A DNA stretch of 46,011 bases, from NCBI GenBank assembly GCA_930990965.1, contig CAKNRQ010000018.1, positions 1 through 46,011 on the forward strand, in the 5' to 3' direction. Positions 27,607 through 36,811 of the stretch are shown here, piece by piece (the first letter of the stretch is position 1; each line of letters begins with the position of its first letter). The DNA is from an uncultured Clostridia bacterium (GTDB lineage Bacteria; Bacillota; Clostridia; Oscillospirales; Oscillospiraceae). Under the pieces are notes generated by a model, which had not been told where the DNA came from, searched no databases, and worked only from the letters and a program-made list of their open reading frames with translations. Made by a program: the position numbers and the translations under genes.

Positions 27607-30480
27607 TTACAAAGTCTGGATTTCTTTTATTTCGCAGCGCTCCAGTTCACGTTTTGGAGCCAAAACGCAGACGCCAGCCGCTGAAAGAGCTCGCTCCATC
27701 TTGTCCGCGACGGCAGCGAGGTCGGCGCAGGTGCTCCCAAGCATCTGACGGCGGCGTTCGCGGCGCATCTCGTAAGTGATACCGCGGAAGTAGAGATCGT
27801 CTGCCTCTTCGCCCTTGGCTCTGGGGGGTAGGAGCGGCTCTCCGTTCGCTATTGCGCCGGTGATGAAGCCGTCCAGGCTCCGTCCACTCGCGGCAAAGGA
27901 GCGCAAAAACTCCCCGCACTTGGCGTAGGTCTCAAGGCTCTTGGACGGGCTGGGGTCACGGTAGGAGTAGCAGCCGTCGAAGCCGTTGACGCGGGTGACC
28001 ATGCCCGTGCCGTAGGCGCCGCCCTGGACACGCACCGCGTTCCAGAGGTATTCCAGCGAGACCACTCTGCCAGCGAGCTGCCAATACCCGTCGAATTCTC
28101 CGCTCAGTCCTCCCATGGCGGCGTAACCCACGTCGGATGGTATCTCTATACCCTCGCGTCTCACCCCTCTCTGGGTTACGCCAGGGCCAGATACCCCTGC
28201 CCCCTCGGGCAGCGCATCAATCAGGCGGGCAACAGCCGCATCAACAGAATCGCTATGCAGTCCTGTGATGCTGACAGTCAGGCCGGAGCGGACCACAGCT
28301 TTAGTGGCGGCCGCGCTCATATCGGCCGAGAGCGTGGCAAAGTTGTTGTCGGAAACGCGGCGTTTGAGCCAGTTGTAGTAGTCGAAGCCGTTGGCCCACT
28401 CGTTGGCAGCCGAGCCGGCAGTAAACTGCGACGCGGCGCGGCCTATGGACGCGGAGTGACCGTTGTTTATGAGCTGCTGCATCATGCCGGTGCGACGCTG
28501 GCGCAGTATCTCCGTAATCTCGCGCTCGGAATCGAGCCGGCTGCTGGTCAATATCTCGCCCAGCAGGTCGAGGGCCTTGTTCAGCTTGCTCTCGATGGCG
28601 CTGACACGGGCGGTGAACTCGGCGCGGTACCGGCTTGCTGATGACTCGTAGACGTTGACGTCAAAGCTCATGCTGCCGCAGTAGAGACGGATGAGGCTGC
28701 TGAGCTCCTGCGCGCTGTGGGCGGCGGTGTCCACCTTGCCAAGTACTCCACCGAAGAAGTTGACAGCGGCGAGCTCTTCGCCGGTCAGGCCGCTGACGTC
28801 AAAATAGAGCGAGACGTAGCTTATACCCATGCTGGGCAGCTCGTGACGCAGAAGTTTGACGCCGGCCAGCTCGCCTTCGGCAGTCGGATACTCTTCCGGT
28901 TCAGGGCTGACGTCAGAGAGTTCAAGTTTGGGGAGCGTGGCCAGGGCCTCGGGACTGTCACTGCTCGCGTGCCAGATATCCAGCGCAGCCTGCTCGTTCA
29001 CGACGCGCTCGCGCTCACTCTCGCTCCACGACGCGGCAATACGCTCAAGTTCCGCAGTGTCCTGAGCGCGGCGCTCGTCGCCCACCGTGTGGGACGGCAC
29101 CATTACAACTTCACAGCCGTGGGGGTTGTCCAGCAGCACGGTGCGTATGAGCTCTTCAAACCAACCCTCGTCCATTTTGGCGCGCAGGGAGTCGAAGAGT
29201 CCGCCCACCTCGACCATAGCCTCGGGCTTACCGCCCCTCAGCCAGCTATCCAACACGCCGAAGCTTATGCCGAGCCCCTGCGGGTAATAGCCGTAGTCGC
29301 GCTCGCGCAGCTGGAATTCCAGATTGGCCATGGCAGCTTCGAGTTCCTTGCGGTCCACGCCCTCGGCCGCGACGCGGGAGAGCACCTCACGCAGCTTCTC
29401 CGAAGCCGCGTCCAGCTTGTCCTCGCTTATGTTGCGCACTTCGAGTTTCACAAAGGGCTGGGCGCAGCCGTCCCAGACCATCATTGTCACTTCTTCACCG
29501 AGGCCTGCCGAGAGCATCTCGCGCCGGAGCACCGACTGGTTGGTGCCGCAGAGCACCGTGCAGAGCAGCTCCATAGCCGTCATGCGCTCACGGTCGATGA
29601 TCTCCCCCACCACGCGGCCCCAGGCCAGGCGGTAGCGGCTGTGCTCATCCTCCTCGGCGGGCAGCTCAAACTCCACGCGCTGCGGCTGGGCTTTCACCGG
29701 TTTTTGCAGCGGCGGCAGGGCCAATCTCTCGCCCGGCTCTGCGTCGCGCAGGTACTCACTGTCCAGTATGGACAGCACGGCGTCTATGTCCACATCGCCG
29801 TCCAGATACACGTAGGCATTGGACGGGGAGTAAAAACGGCGGTGGTAGTCTAGGAACTGCTCATAAGTCAGCTCTGGTATATGCTCAGGGTCGCCGCCGG
29901 ACACGAAACGATAGGTGGTGTCTGGGAAGAGCGCGCGCATGACGGCGTTCTCCTCCAGCTCATCGGCGTCGGCAAAAGCGCCGCGCATCTCGTTATAAAC
30001 CACGCCCTTGCGGCTGGCCCTGCCTTCATCGTCCAACTCGTAGTGCCAACCCTCCTGACGGAAAATCTCACTCTGCTTATATATTAGCGGGTGGAAAACG
30101 GCGTCGAGGTAGACGCGCATGAGGTTCAGGAAATCCTTCGGGTTGCGGCTCGAAATCGGGTAGTAGGTCTTGTCCGGGAATGTCATAGCGTTCAGGAAGG
30201 TATTCATCGAGGTCTTCATGAGCTCAACGAACGGCTCCTTGACCGGGTAGCGCTCGGAACCGCAGAGCACCGAGTGCTCAATTATGTGGAACACGCCCGT
30301 GTCATCCTCCGGCAGTGTGGGAAAAGCTATGCCGAAGGTGCGGTTTTCCTCGTCGCGCTTTATCCACACCAGCTCCAGGCGGGTGCGCTCGTGGACCATG
30401 TGATACATGACCGCGTTGAGCTCGGGCAGCGGCTGAGTGCGTATTACTTTAAAGCCATAAGCATTGGTGCCTGTAAGCAT
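27607..30480 (-). CDS. M16C metallopeptidase, presequence-protease (PreP/Cym1) type
   Basis: A large insulinase-family zinc peptidase of 957 residues that degrades short peptides in a closed chamber. The inverted zinc motif is HIIEH followed by SVLCGSERYPVKEPF, near residue 65. The third ligand Glu is in VVYNEMRGAF. Four M16 domains joined by a central hinge account for the length. No signal peptide is seen, so it is cytoplasmic. ATG 30480 has AGGAGG 6 nt upstream; a TATAAT (30509-30514, minus strand) gives a plausible -10, the -35 is weak. Its place beside the peptide importer fits a role in digesting imported peptides, which is inference; it has its own promoter and terminator. Confidence 0.94.
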   Translation of the reverse strand: MLTGTNAYGFKVIRTQPLPELNAVMYHMVHERTRLELVWIKRDEENRTFGIAFPTLPEDDTGVFHIIEHSVLCGSERYPVKEPFVELMKTSMNTFLNAMTFPDKTYYPISSRNPKDFLNLMRVYLDAVFHPLIYKQSEIFRQEGWHYELDDEGRASRKGVVYNEMRGAFADADELEENAVMRALFPDTTYRFVSGGDPEHIPELTYEQFLDYHRRFYSPSNAYVYLDGDVDIDAVLSILDSEYLRDAEPGERLALPPLQKPVKAQPQRVEFELPAEEDEHSRYRLAWGRVVGEIIDRERMTAMELLCTVLCGTNQSVLRREMLSAGLGEEVTMMVWDGCAQPFVKLEVRNISEDKLDAASEKLREVLSRVAAEGVDRKELEAAMANLEFQLRERDYGYYPQGLGISFGVLDSWLRGGKPEAMVEVGGLFDSLRAKMDEGWFEELIRTVLLDNPHGCEVVMVPSHTVGDERRAQDTAELERIAASWSESERERVVNEQAALDIWHASSDSPEALATLPKLELSDVSPEPEEYPTAEGELAGVKLLRHELPSMGISYVSLYFDVSGLTGEELAAVNFFGGVLGKVDTAAHSAQELSSLIRLYCGSMSFDVNVYESSASRYRAEFTARVSAIESKLNKALDLLGEILTSSRLDSEREITEILRQRRTGMMQQLINNGHSASIGRAASQFTAGSAANEWANGFDYYNWLKRRVSDNNFATLSADMSAAATKAVVRSGLTVSITGLHSDSVDAAVARLIDALPEGAGVSGPGVTQRGVRREGIEIPSDVGYAAMGGLSGEFDGYWQLAGRVVSLEYLWNAVRVQGGAYGTGMVTRVNGFDGCYSYRDPSPSKSLETYAKCGEFLRSFAASGRSLDGFITGAIANGEPLLPPRAKGEEADDLYFRGITYEMRRERRRQMLGSTCADLAAVADKMERALSAAGVCVLAPKRELERCEIKEIQTL

Positions 30481-30566
30481 AGTGTACCTCCTGTTTCTTG
30501 CTGTGGACATTATAGCCCAAACCCGTGGCGTTTGCTACAAAAATTTCACGCTGACGCAGCGCAGCT

Positions 30567-30603
30567 TAAAAAAGCGCCGGGCTCCTTGCGGATGTCCCGG
30601 CGC
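30567..30603 (-). terminator. Terminator after the S55 peptidase gene
   Basis: GCGCCGGG (30574-30581) pairs with CCCGGCGC (30596-30603); on the minus strand six T residues follow (30568-30573). Confidence 0.88.
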
Positions 30604-30639
30604 CGTTCATCAGCGCTCAGTTAAATTAAATGTGGTAAA

Positions 30640-31629
30640 TCACGCAGCACTCTCTTCAAGCATCGCGCCGATCGTCACACCATATCCCCGCGTCGGATCG
30701 CTCACCAGAACGTGGGTTACCGCTCCGACCAGTTTGCCGTTCTGGATAATTGGGCTGCCGCTCATACCCTGCACTATGCCGCCGGTGGTTTGCAGCAGGT
30801 CTTCATCCGTCACTGTCACCAGCAGGCGGTCGCCGCCGGAATCGGCGCGACTTATCTGTACGTCATACTCCTCCACTTTGCTGCCGGAGACGTTGGCCAG
30901 GATGGTGGCCGGGCCGTCAGAGATCTCGTCGGGCTCCGCAACGGGCAGGGCATTTCCGTCAAAGCTGCTGGACGTGCCGAAAATGCCGTGCGGCGTGTTA
31001 GCGTCCACTGTGCCTATGCCTTTCGAGGCGTCATAGCTGCCGTGCAGCTCTCCGGCCTTCCCCTTTTCGCTCGGCACGACGTCGGACACGCTCGCTTCGG
31101 AAATAGTGCCCTCGCTTATGGGCAATAATACGCCCGTATCCGCGTCAGTTATGCTGTGCCCCAGCGCGCCGTACTCACCCGTCGCTGGATCGTAATACGT
31201 CACGGTGCCAATACCAGACACGCTCGAGCGCAGCCACACTCCCAGCCGCCACACGCCGTCAACGTCCTGCGCCGGTTTCAAAGTGAGTTGCAGCGTCTTC
31301 TCATCGCGCAGCACCGTCAACTCAATTTCGCTGCCGTCGAGTTCCGCAAGCGCTTTTGTGAAGTCCTCAACGCTTTTAATCTCTTGCGAATCCAGCTTAA
31401 CTATGATATCCCCCGGCATAACTCCGGCGTCTGCCGCAGGCGCTGCTTCCCCGTTTGCCGTATCCACCTTGCTCAATGACGCCACCAGCAGCCCGTCTGT
31501 TTGCGCTTCTATGCCCACGGTCCTGCCCACAGGCACCAAATCCTGCGCGCTCGCCGCCACCGGCATTGCCAGCACCACAGCCAGCACCAATGCAGGAAGC
31601 GTCGCAGCGCGCCTTAAAGACCTTTTCAT
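30640..31629 (-). CDS. SpoIVB-type S55 serine peptidase with PDZ domain
   Basis: Exported serine peptidase related to SpoIVB, which signals across the forespore membrane to activate the sigma-K-processing protease. 329 residues: signal peptide or anchor (1-29, ending AASAQD), PDZ domain (about 45-120, with AGVMPGDIIVKLD), then the S55 domain with His158 (GALGHSI), nucleophile Ser290 (GMSGSPIIQNGKLVGAVTHV) and the downstream DPTRGYGV motif. ATG 31629 is chosen because a GGGGGG ribosome site lies 6 nt upstream. No spo genes are adjacent (spoIVB usually sits beside spo0A or recN), so it may be a paralogue. Confidence 0.9.
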   Translation of the reverse strand: MKRSLRRAATLPALVLAVVLAMPVAASAQDLVPVGRTVGIEAQTDGLLVASLSKVDTANGEAAPAADAGVMPGDIIVKLDSQEIKSVEDFTKALAELDGSEIELTVLRDEKTLQLTLKPAQDVDGVWRLGVWLRSSVSGIGTVTYYDPATGEYGALGHSITDADTGVLLPISEGTISEASVSDVVPSEKGKAGELHGSYDASKGIGTVDANTPHGIFGTSSSFDGNALPVAEPDEISDGPATILANVSGSKVEEYDVQISRADSGGDRLLVTVTDEDLLQTTGGIVQGMSGSPIIQNGKLVGAVTHVLVSDPTRGYGVTIGAMLEESAA

Positions 31630-31821
31630 TTGCATCCCCCCGCTCAAAAATTTTTTCGCCGCCGTACATCAGCGCCGCCTTATTAATTATGTGCCGCACC
31701 GGGCAAATTAAAGGCGGTTATTTCAAGCGTGTTTTCCTGTTGCTCGCATTCTTCCCATACAATCGCGCTTTTGCAAAGTTGGCAATTTTTATTTTTACCG
31801 CGCTCTCTGCTGAGGAGCGTA

Positions 31822-31850
31822 TGGACTTTCCCCTTTGTGCGTTTTATAAT
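31822..31850 (+). promoter_or_regulatory. Promoter of the LCM-type methyltransferase
   Basis: TGGACT (31822-31827), 17-nt spacer, perfect TATAAT (31845-31850), about 43 nt before the start. Confidence 0.65.
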
Positions 31851-31892
31851 GTTAATAAAGTACGTTAATTACGCAAATATGAGGTGATATTC

Positions 31893-32699
31893 ATGTCAGA
31901 AATACCCGCAGTTCCTGAACTGGGAGCCGCTTCCCGCACCATGCTGCTCACGCTCGCGGCCAGGGCGCGCGAGTCGCGCCTTGACGCGCCGCTTTTTCAC
32001 GACCCCGAAGCCGAAGCTATCTGCGACCGTCTGGAAATATCCTCTCTCGGCGAAGACGACTGGATGACCGCCAACACTGTCACTGTGCGCACTGTCGTCA
32101 TTGACGGACTTGTGCGCGACTTTTGCGCGAGCCACGAAAACGCCGTCTGCGTCAACCTCGGCTGCGGCCTGGACACCCGCGCTTCGCGCCTCGGCGGCAG
32201 CGCCCAATGGTACGAGCTGGACCTGCCGGAAGTGATATCCCTCCGGCGCAAGTATATACCCGAAAGCAGCGGGGAACACTGCATAGCCAGCGATGTGCGC
32301 GACATGAGCTGGGCCAATAGTATACCTGACGCCGGAGCGAACACGCTTATCATAGCCGAGGGGCTTTTGATGTACTTTGACCGGGCCGAGGCCTGCAACA
32401 TACTCAGCGCTCTCAGCAAGCGTTTCCCGGGCTCGACCATGATAATAGAGCTGCTCTCCACGGCGGCCGCCAGCCACACCGAGCTTGTGGAGTCCATCAG
32501 CGCTTCCGGCGCCGGCTTCCGCTGGGGCGTTGATGACGCGGTTGAGCTGTGCGCATCCTGCCCGGAGCTCACCCTGGAATACGAATCCGTGCTCGCCGAT
32601 CTGATGCACCTCAGAGGCGAAAAATTTGCGAAAATGTACGCCCAACCCGAGGTGCGCCGCTACAGCAACCGCGTCGCCGTATATTCTGCCCGAACCTAA
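31893..32699 (+). CDS. Class I SAM-dependent methyltransferase, leucine carboxyl methyltransferase (PPM) family
   Basis: 268 residues with the SAM site VNLGCGLDTRASRL and the acidic strand ending YELDLPEV, as in LCM/PPM1-type enzymes. Bacterial members methylate carboxyl groups in small metabolites; in many gut Firmicutes they are orphan genes of unknown substrate. ATG 31893 follows GAGGTGATATTC. No biosynthetic cluster is adjacent. Confidence 0.85.
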   Translation: MSEIPAVPELGAASRTMLLTLAARARESRLDAPLFHDPEAEAICDRLEISSLGEDDWMTANTVTVRTVVIDGLVRDFCASHENAVCVNLGCGLDTRASRLGGSAQWYELDLPEVISLRRKYIPESSGEHCIASDVRDMSWANSIPDAGANTLIIAEGLLMYFDRAEACNILSALSKRFPGSTMIIELLSTAAASHTELVESISASGAGFRWGVDDAVELCASCPELTLEYESVLADLMHLRGEKFAKMYAQPEVRRYSNRVAVYSART

Positions 32700-32789
32700 G
32701 TCCAGCACGCCCACCTGAGCTCATATTTCCCCTACCTCCGTAATAAGCTTTTCTCGTCCGGGTCTACCGGGGGAAAGGGGCAAATCGTA

Positions 32790-34058
32790 TTGAAAAGCTT
32801 GAAGTACTCCAGCCGCGGTTCACTGGTGAGCGCGTTGCAGCTTGCGCTGTGCCGTGCTGGCTTTCCCGTCGAGATTGACGGCATTTTCGGCACCAAGACG
32901 CAGGAGGCGGTGATGGCGTTGCAGCGCTCTCGCTCCATACCGGTAACCGGCGAAGTAACTCAGCCGCTCTGGTACGCCCTGGAGCCGCTGCTGTCCAGTT
33001 GCTATATACACACGCTGCGCCGTGGAGACACCTTGTCGGGCATAGCGCAGAGCCACAGCTCCTCCATAGAGGCCATAGATATCGCAAATCCCGGCATCGA
33101 CCCCCTAGCGTTAAGTCCGGGCGGGCGTCTGTCTATACCTCTACCCTTTGAGCCCGTGCCCGGGATAGAGTGGAGCACATATTTCAACAGCCTCGTCATG
33201 CGGGCGCTCACCTGCCGCTATCCTTTTTTGCGTCAGGCCACCTTCGGCCGCAGCGTAATGGGCCGTCCGCTGCGTTATCTGGCCTTCGGCGAGGGCGAGC
33301 GCACGGGCATATTCACGGCTGCCCACCACGCCAACGAGTGGATAACAGCCCCCGCCCTGCTCAGATACGTCGGCTCGCTCGCCGGCGCCTACGCCAGGGG
33401 CGACCAGGAGGCGCAGAACATCTACCAAAACACGCGGCTCTACTTCATCCCCCTCGTAAACCCCGACGGCGTAGATCTCGTGATGGGCGCTCTTGATGAG
33501 GGCTTCTACAGCGAACGCGCCCAAGAGATAGCCGCAAGCTATCCCGACGTACCCTTCCCCAACGGCTGGAAGGCGAACATTCGCGGCACGGACCTGAATT
33601 TGCAGTATCCCGCCGGCTGGGACCAGGCCAAAGAAATCAAGTTTGCCCAGGGCTGGGTCTCGCCTGCTCCGCGCGACTATGTGGGCGCATCTCCCCTGAG
33701 CGCGAGTGAGAGCCGCGCGCTCTACTCGCTCACACGCCAACTATCTCCGAAACTGGCTCTGGCCCTGCACACGCAGGGCGAGGTGATATATTGGCAGTAC
33801 CAGGGCTACGCCCCTGAAGACGCCGAAGAGGTGGCCGGAAAGCTCGCCGCCGCGAGCGGCTACGCCCTGGACACCGTCCCGGATGAGAGTTCCTTTGCCG
33901 GTTACAAAGACTGGGTCATAGACTCGCTGGACACCCCCGCATTCACGGTCGAGTGCGGACTCGGAGAAAGCCCGCTCCCGCTTGAGCAGCTCGGCAGCAT
34001 CAGCACAGCCGTCGCCGCAATCTGCCGTGAATGCGCACAGTACATAGCGACGGGTTGA
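32790..34058 (+). CDS. Peptidoglycan-binding / LysM / M14 zinc peptidase, gamma-D-glutamyl-meso-diaminopimelate peptidase type
   Basis: 422 residues in three parts: a peptidoglycan-binding helical domain (about 5-65, IDGIFGTKTQEAVMALQ), a LysM domain (about 72-118, HTLRRGDTLSGIAQ) and an M14 carboxypeptidase domain. Zinc ligands are His180 and Glu183 (HHANEW) and His327 (ALHTQGE); the catalytic Glu is Glu388 (FTVECGLGE). The arrangement matches endopeptidase I of sporulating bacilli, which cuts between D-Glu and meso-DAP in the spore cortex or wall. No signal peptide is visible, as in that enzyme. It starts at TTG 32790 after GGGGAAAGGGG. Confidence 0.88.
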   Translation: MKSLKYSSRGSLVSALQLALCRAGFPVEIDGIFGTKTQEAVMALQRSRSIPVTGEVTQPLWYALEPLLSSCYIHTLRRGDTLSGIAQSHSSSIEAIDIANPGIDPLALSPGGRLSIPLPFEPVPGIEWSTYFNSLVMRALTCRYPFLRQATFGRSVMGRPLRYLAFGEGERTGIFTAAHHANEWITAPALLRYVGSLAGAYARGDQEAQNIYQNTRLYFIPLVNPDGVDLVMGALDEGFYSERAQEIAASYPDVPFPNGWKANIRGTDLNLQYPAGWDQAKEIKFAQGWVSPAPRDYVGASPLSASESRALYSLTRQLSPKLALALHTQGEVIYWQYQGYAPEDAEEVAGKLAAASGYALDTVPDESSFAGYKDWVIDSLDTPAFTVECGLGESPLPLEQLGSISTAVAAICRECAQYIATG

Positions 34059-34082
34059 CTTTATTGCCCGTTGGGATATAAT
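34055..34082 (+). promoter_or_regulatory. mrp promoter
   Basis: TTGACT (34055-34060), 16-nt spacer, TATAAT (34077-34082). The -35 overlaps the stop codon of the M14 gene. Confidence 0.75.
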
Positions 34083-34132
34083 AGACGCATTGAGTTTTGG
34101 CGGCGTTGGCCGCATACGAAAGAGGTTTTAAA

Positions 34133-34960
34133 ATGAGTACTAACTGCAACAACGACTGCTCTTCCTGCGGCGAAAACTGCCCGAGCCGCACCTCCCCCCA
34201 GAGCTTTCTCAAGCCGCTGCACGAGGGCAGCTCCGTCGGCCGTGTCATCGCCGTTGTGAGCGGCAAGGGCGGCGTAGGCAAGAGCCTCGTCACCGGCCTG
34301 CTGGCCTGCGAGATGCAGCGCCGCGGCCACCGCGCCGCCGTTCTGGACGCGGACGTCACAGGCCCCAGCGTGCCCCAGATGTTCGGCGTGCATGAGAACG
34401 CGCGCGGCGGCGAGGACTTCATCCTCCCCGTTCAGAGCATGGGCGGCATCCAGATGATGAGCATGAACGTCCTGCTCCCGCACGACACCGACCCCGTCGT
34501 CTGGCGCGGCCCCATCATCGCGGGCGCGGTGGAGCAGTTCTGGACGGACGTCATTTGGGACAATGTGGACTACATGTTCGTCGATATGCCTCCCGGAACA
34601 GGCGACGTGCCCCTGACCGTATTCCAGAGCCTGCCGGTGAACGGCGTTGTCGTCGTCACCAGCCCCCAGGAGCTCGTCGGCATGATAGTTGAGAAGGCCG
34701 TCAACATGGCCGGCATGATGAACAAACCCGTCGTGGGCCTCGTCGAAAACATGAGCTACTACGTCTGTCCCGACTGCGGCAAGGCGCACAGCATCTTCGG
34801 TGAGAGCCACATAGACGAGACCGCCGCCAAGTTCGGCATAGCCCATGTCGCCAAGCTGCCCATCAACCACGAGTACGCCGCCGCCTGCGACGCCGGAAAG
34901 ATTGAGACTGTCGAGGTGCCCGAGCTGCGCGAGCTCGCCGACTACATCGAGAGGATGTAA
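34133..34960 (+). CDS. Mrp/NBP35-family iron-sulfur carrier ATPase
   Basis: P-loop ATPase that assembles and delivers Fe-S clusters. 275 residues: an N-terminal cysteine cluster (Cys5, 9, 12, 16) like Nbp35, the deviant Walker A GKGGVGKS (44-51), the motif VDMPPGTGDVPLT, and a C-terminal VCPDCGK pair that holds the bridging cluster of the dimer. ATG 34133 has AGAGG upstream; an in-frame ATG earlier has no ribosome site. Confidence 0.93.
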   Translation: MSTNCNNDCSSCGENCPSRTSPQSFLKPLHEGSSVGRVIAVVSGKGGVGKSLVTGLLACEMQRRGHRAAVLDADVTGPSVPQMFGVHENARGGEDFILPVQSMGGIQMMSMNVLLPHDTDPVVWRGPIIAGAVEQFWTDVIWDNVDYMFVDMPPGTGDVPLTVFQSLPVNGVVVVTSPQELVGMIVEKAVNMAGMMNKPVVGLVENMSYYVCPDCGKAHSIFGESHIDETAAKFGIAHVAKLPINHEYAAACDAGKIETVEVPELRELADYIERM

Positions 34961-34987
34961 GCTTTGGCCTGGGTGCAGTTGACGGAC

Positions 34988-35033
34988 GGACACGCAAACG
35001 GCGTTATGTGCGTCCCGGAAAGTATTTTTAAAG
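34988..35033 (+). terminator. Possible weak terminator after mrp
   Basis: GGACACGCA (34988-34996) pairs imperfectly with TGTGCGTCC (35007-35015), followed by a short T-run at 35024-35029. Uncertain. Confidence 0.35.
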
Positions 35034-35105
35034 ACTAAGGCCGCTCTATTGCCCAGGCTGGACTTTTAAAATTCCGTACTCAGGCTTTATAAATTCATTA
35101 TTCCG

Positions 35106-35144
35106 CGATACGGTTCCCCGGACGGGGAGCCGTATCGTTGTGTT
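35106..35144 (+). terminator. Strong hairpin between mrp and the CDF gene
   Basis: A 15-bp stem (35106-35120 with 35123-35137, one G-T pair) followed by TTGTGTTTG. It ends 21 nt before the CDF start codon, so besides ending mrp transcripts it could act as a leader element for the exporter. The stretch 34961-35158 holds no gene. Confidence 0.6.
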
Positions 35145-35158
35145 TGAGAGGTTAGCGC

Positions 35159-36325
35159 ATGATAACGCTTCTATCGAAAATCTTCATCAAAGGCAGTGAC
35201 GACATCTCGAGCCCTGCGGTACGCAAGGCCTACGGGATGCTCTGTTCCATTGTCGGCATATTGCTCAACATACTGCTCTTTGCCGGCAAATACATTGCGG
35301 GCACAATAGCGGGCTCCATCGCCGTTACGGCCGACGCTTTCAACAACCTGTCCGACGCGGGTTCCAGTGTAATAACGCTGCTCGGCTTCCGCATGGCGTC
35401 TAAAAAGCCCGATCCTGACCACCCCTTCGGTCACGGGCGCATTGAATATCTCTCAGGACTTGCCGTATCCATGATTATCATTGTCGTGGGCGTACAACTG
35501 GGCCTGGAGTCCATAGACAAGATACGCACTCCCGAAGCGGTTGACGCTTCATTGCTGCCCATGCTGATACTCGTGGCGTCCATCTGCGTGAAGGGCTACA
35601 TGTTCCTCTACAACCGCTCCATCGGCCGCCGGATAAACTCCCCCGGCATGCTCGCCACAAGCATGGACTCCCTCACCGACAGTGTTGCAACTCTGGTCGT
35701 ACTCATCGGCATGCTCATCAACCGCTTCACCGGCGTGAACATCGACGGCTGGGCCGGCGCCGCTGTGGCGCTCTTCATCATCTACTCCGGCTTCTCGGCG
35801 GCGAAGGACACAATCAGCCCGCTGCTGGGCAGCGCGCCCGACCCGGAGCTGGTGCAGCGCATAGTAGACATCGTCATGGCCTACCCCGAAGTGATAAACG
35901 TCCACGACCTCATCGTACACGACTACGGCCCGGGCAGGCTCATGGTCTCACTCCACGCGGAAGTGCCCGGCAACGGCGATATATATGAACTACACGACGC
36001 CATAGACACCGCCGAGTACGAGCTGCAAAAGGAGCTCGGCTGCACAGCGGTCATTCACATGGACCCCGTCAGCACGGACGACACCAAGACCGGCAAAATG
36101 CGCGACGAACTGAAGGAAGCCGTGGACGGCCTGGGCTACGGCATCACGATACACGACTTCCGCATTGTTGACGGACCCACGCACACGAACGTGATATTCG
36201 ACGCCGTGCTGCCCAACGACAGCCCTCTCACCGAGGACGAGGCCAAGAGCGCCCTGGAGACGCTTGTCAACTCTCTCTGGGAAAACTGCCACCCGAAAGT
36301 ACATATAGACAGGCCGTTTGTGTAA
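35159..36325 (+). CDS. Cation diffusion facilitator (CDF) metal exporter, possibly Mn(II)
   Basis: 388 residues with six membrane helices, the inner histidine motif HPFGHGR (about 88-94) and two cytoplasmic C-terminal domains. In the transport site, the TM2 residues read Asn62-x3-Asp66 (ADAFNNLSD) and the TM5 residues Asp170-x3-Asp174 (SMDSLTD). Zn exporters usually carry His/Asp here, while N-D-D-D is reported for Mn exporters, so manganese is favoured but not proved. ATG 35159 has GAGAGG upstream. The gene is monocistronic. Confidence 0.9.
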   Translation: MITLLSKIFIKGSDDISSPAVRKAYGMLCSIVGILLNILLFAGKYIAGTIAGSIAVTADAFNNLSDAGSSVITLLGFRMASKKPDPDHPFGHGRIEYLSGLAVSMIIIVVGVQLGLESIDKIRTPEAVDASLLPMLILVASICVKGYMFLYNRSIGRRINSPGMLATSMDSLTDSVATLVVLIGMLINRFTGVNIDGWAGAAVALFIIYSGFSAAKDTISPLLGSAPDPELVQRIVDIVMAYPEVINVHDLIVHDYGPGRLMVSLHAEVPGNGDIYELHDAIDTAEYELQKELGCTAVIHMDPVSTDDTKTGKMRDELKEAVDGLGYGITIHDFRIVDGPTHTNVIFDAVLPNDSPLTEDEAKSALETLVNSLWENCHPKVHIDRPFV

Positions 36326-36332
36326 AATAAAA

Positions 36333-36373
36333 GCCCCGGTTGCGCGATAGTTGGTGGACGCAACTGGGGCTTT
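36333..36373 (+). terminator. Hairpin after the CDF gene
   Basis: A 12-bp stem (36333-36344 with 36359-36370, one G-T pair) followed by TTT, 7 nt after the stop. On the minus strand it is followed by TTTTATTTTAC, so it would also stop leftward transcription. Confidence 0.75.
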
Positions 36374-36413
36374 AGCGTATAATTGGGGCATCCCGTACAA
36401 GGATGACGCTCAA

Positions 36414-36716
36414 ATGTATGTAGCGACAGGGGTAGCCAGCGGCAGCGGCATAAGCGCAATAGCCTTGATTATAGGGATAAACCTGCTTTACTACATCCCG
36501 CTCATTATTCTGATAGTGCTCGGTATACGCGCGCTGCTGAAATACCTGCGCAGCAAAGACGCCAACCCCGAGACCGTCCAAATACGCCGCTCGCTCGGTG
36601 AGGCGCTCAAGGCGCACCGCACGCGCTGCAAGATGACGCAGGAGTTCGTGGCAGAGAGCCTGGGCGTCTCGCGTCAGGCCGTCAGCAAGTGGGAGACCGG
36701 TGTTTCACGCAGTTAA
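36414..36716 (+). pseudogene. Truncated membrane-anchored XRE regulator
   Basis: 100 residues: a membrane helix (LLYYIPLIILIVLGIRALLK) followed by an HTH (CKMTQEFVAESLGV, SRQAVSKWETGVSRS) that stops right after the recognition helix. Family members common in Clostridia carry on for 30-40 residues (about D-x-S-x-x-N-L-x-A-L-A-K). The missing helices and the gene's position between two terminators point to a decayed gene. The reading frame is otherwise intact. Confidence 0.65.
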
Positions 36717-36741
36717 AGACACGCAGCCCGCGCTTATAAGC

Positions 36742-36780
36742 ATAACGCTTCCAAGGCAATGCCTGGAAGCGTTATTTTTA
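36742..36780 (+). terminator. Intrinsic terminator after the truncated HTH gene
   Basis: ATAACGCTTCCA (36742-36753) pairs with TGGAAGCGTTAT (36764-36775), with GGC/GCC extending it and a T-run after. It may serve the convergent MFS operon too. Confidence 0.85.
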
Positions 36781-36811
36781 ATAAGACAATATTGACAAAT
36801 GCTTGCTTGAG

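Noticed and set aside
34961..35158. Metal riboswitch upstream of the CDF exporter
   Set aside because: The single 15-bp hairpin has none of the conserved loops of the yybP-ykoY or other known metal-sensing RNAs; a terminator of mrp is simpler.
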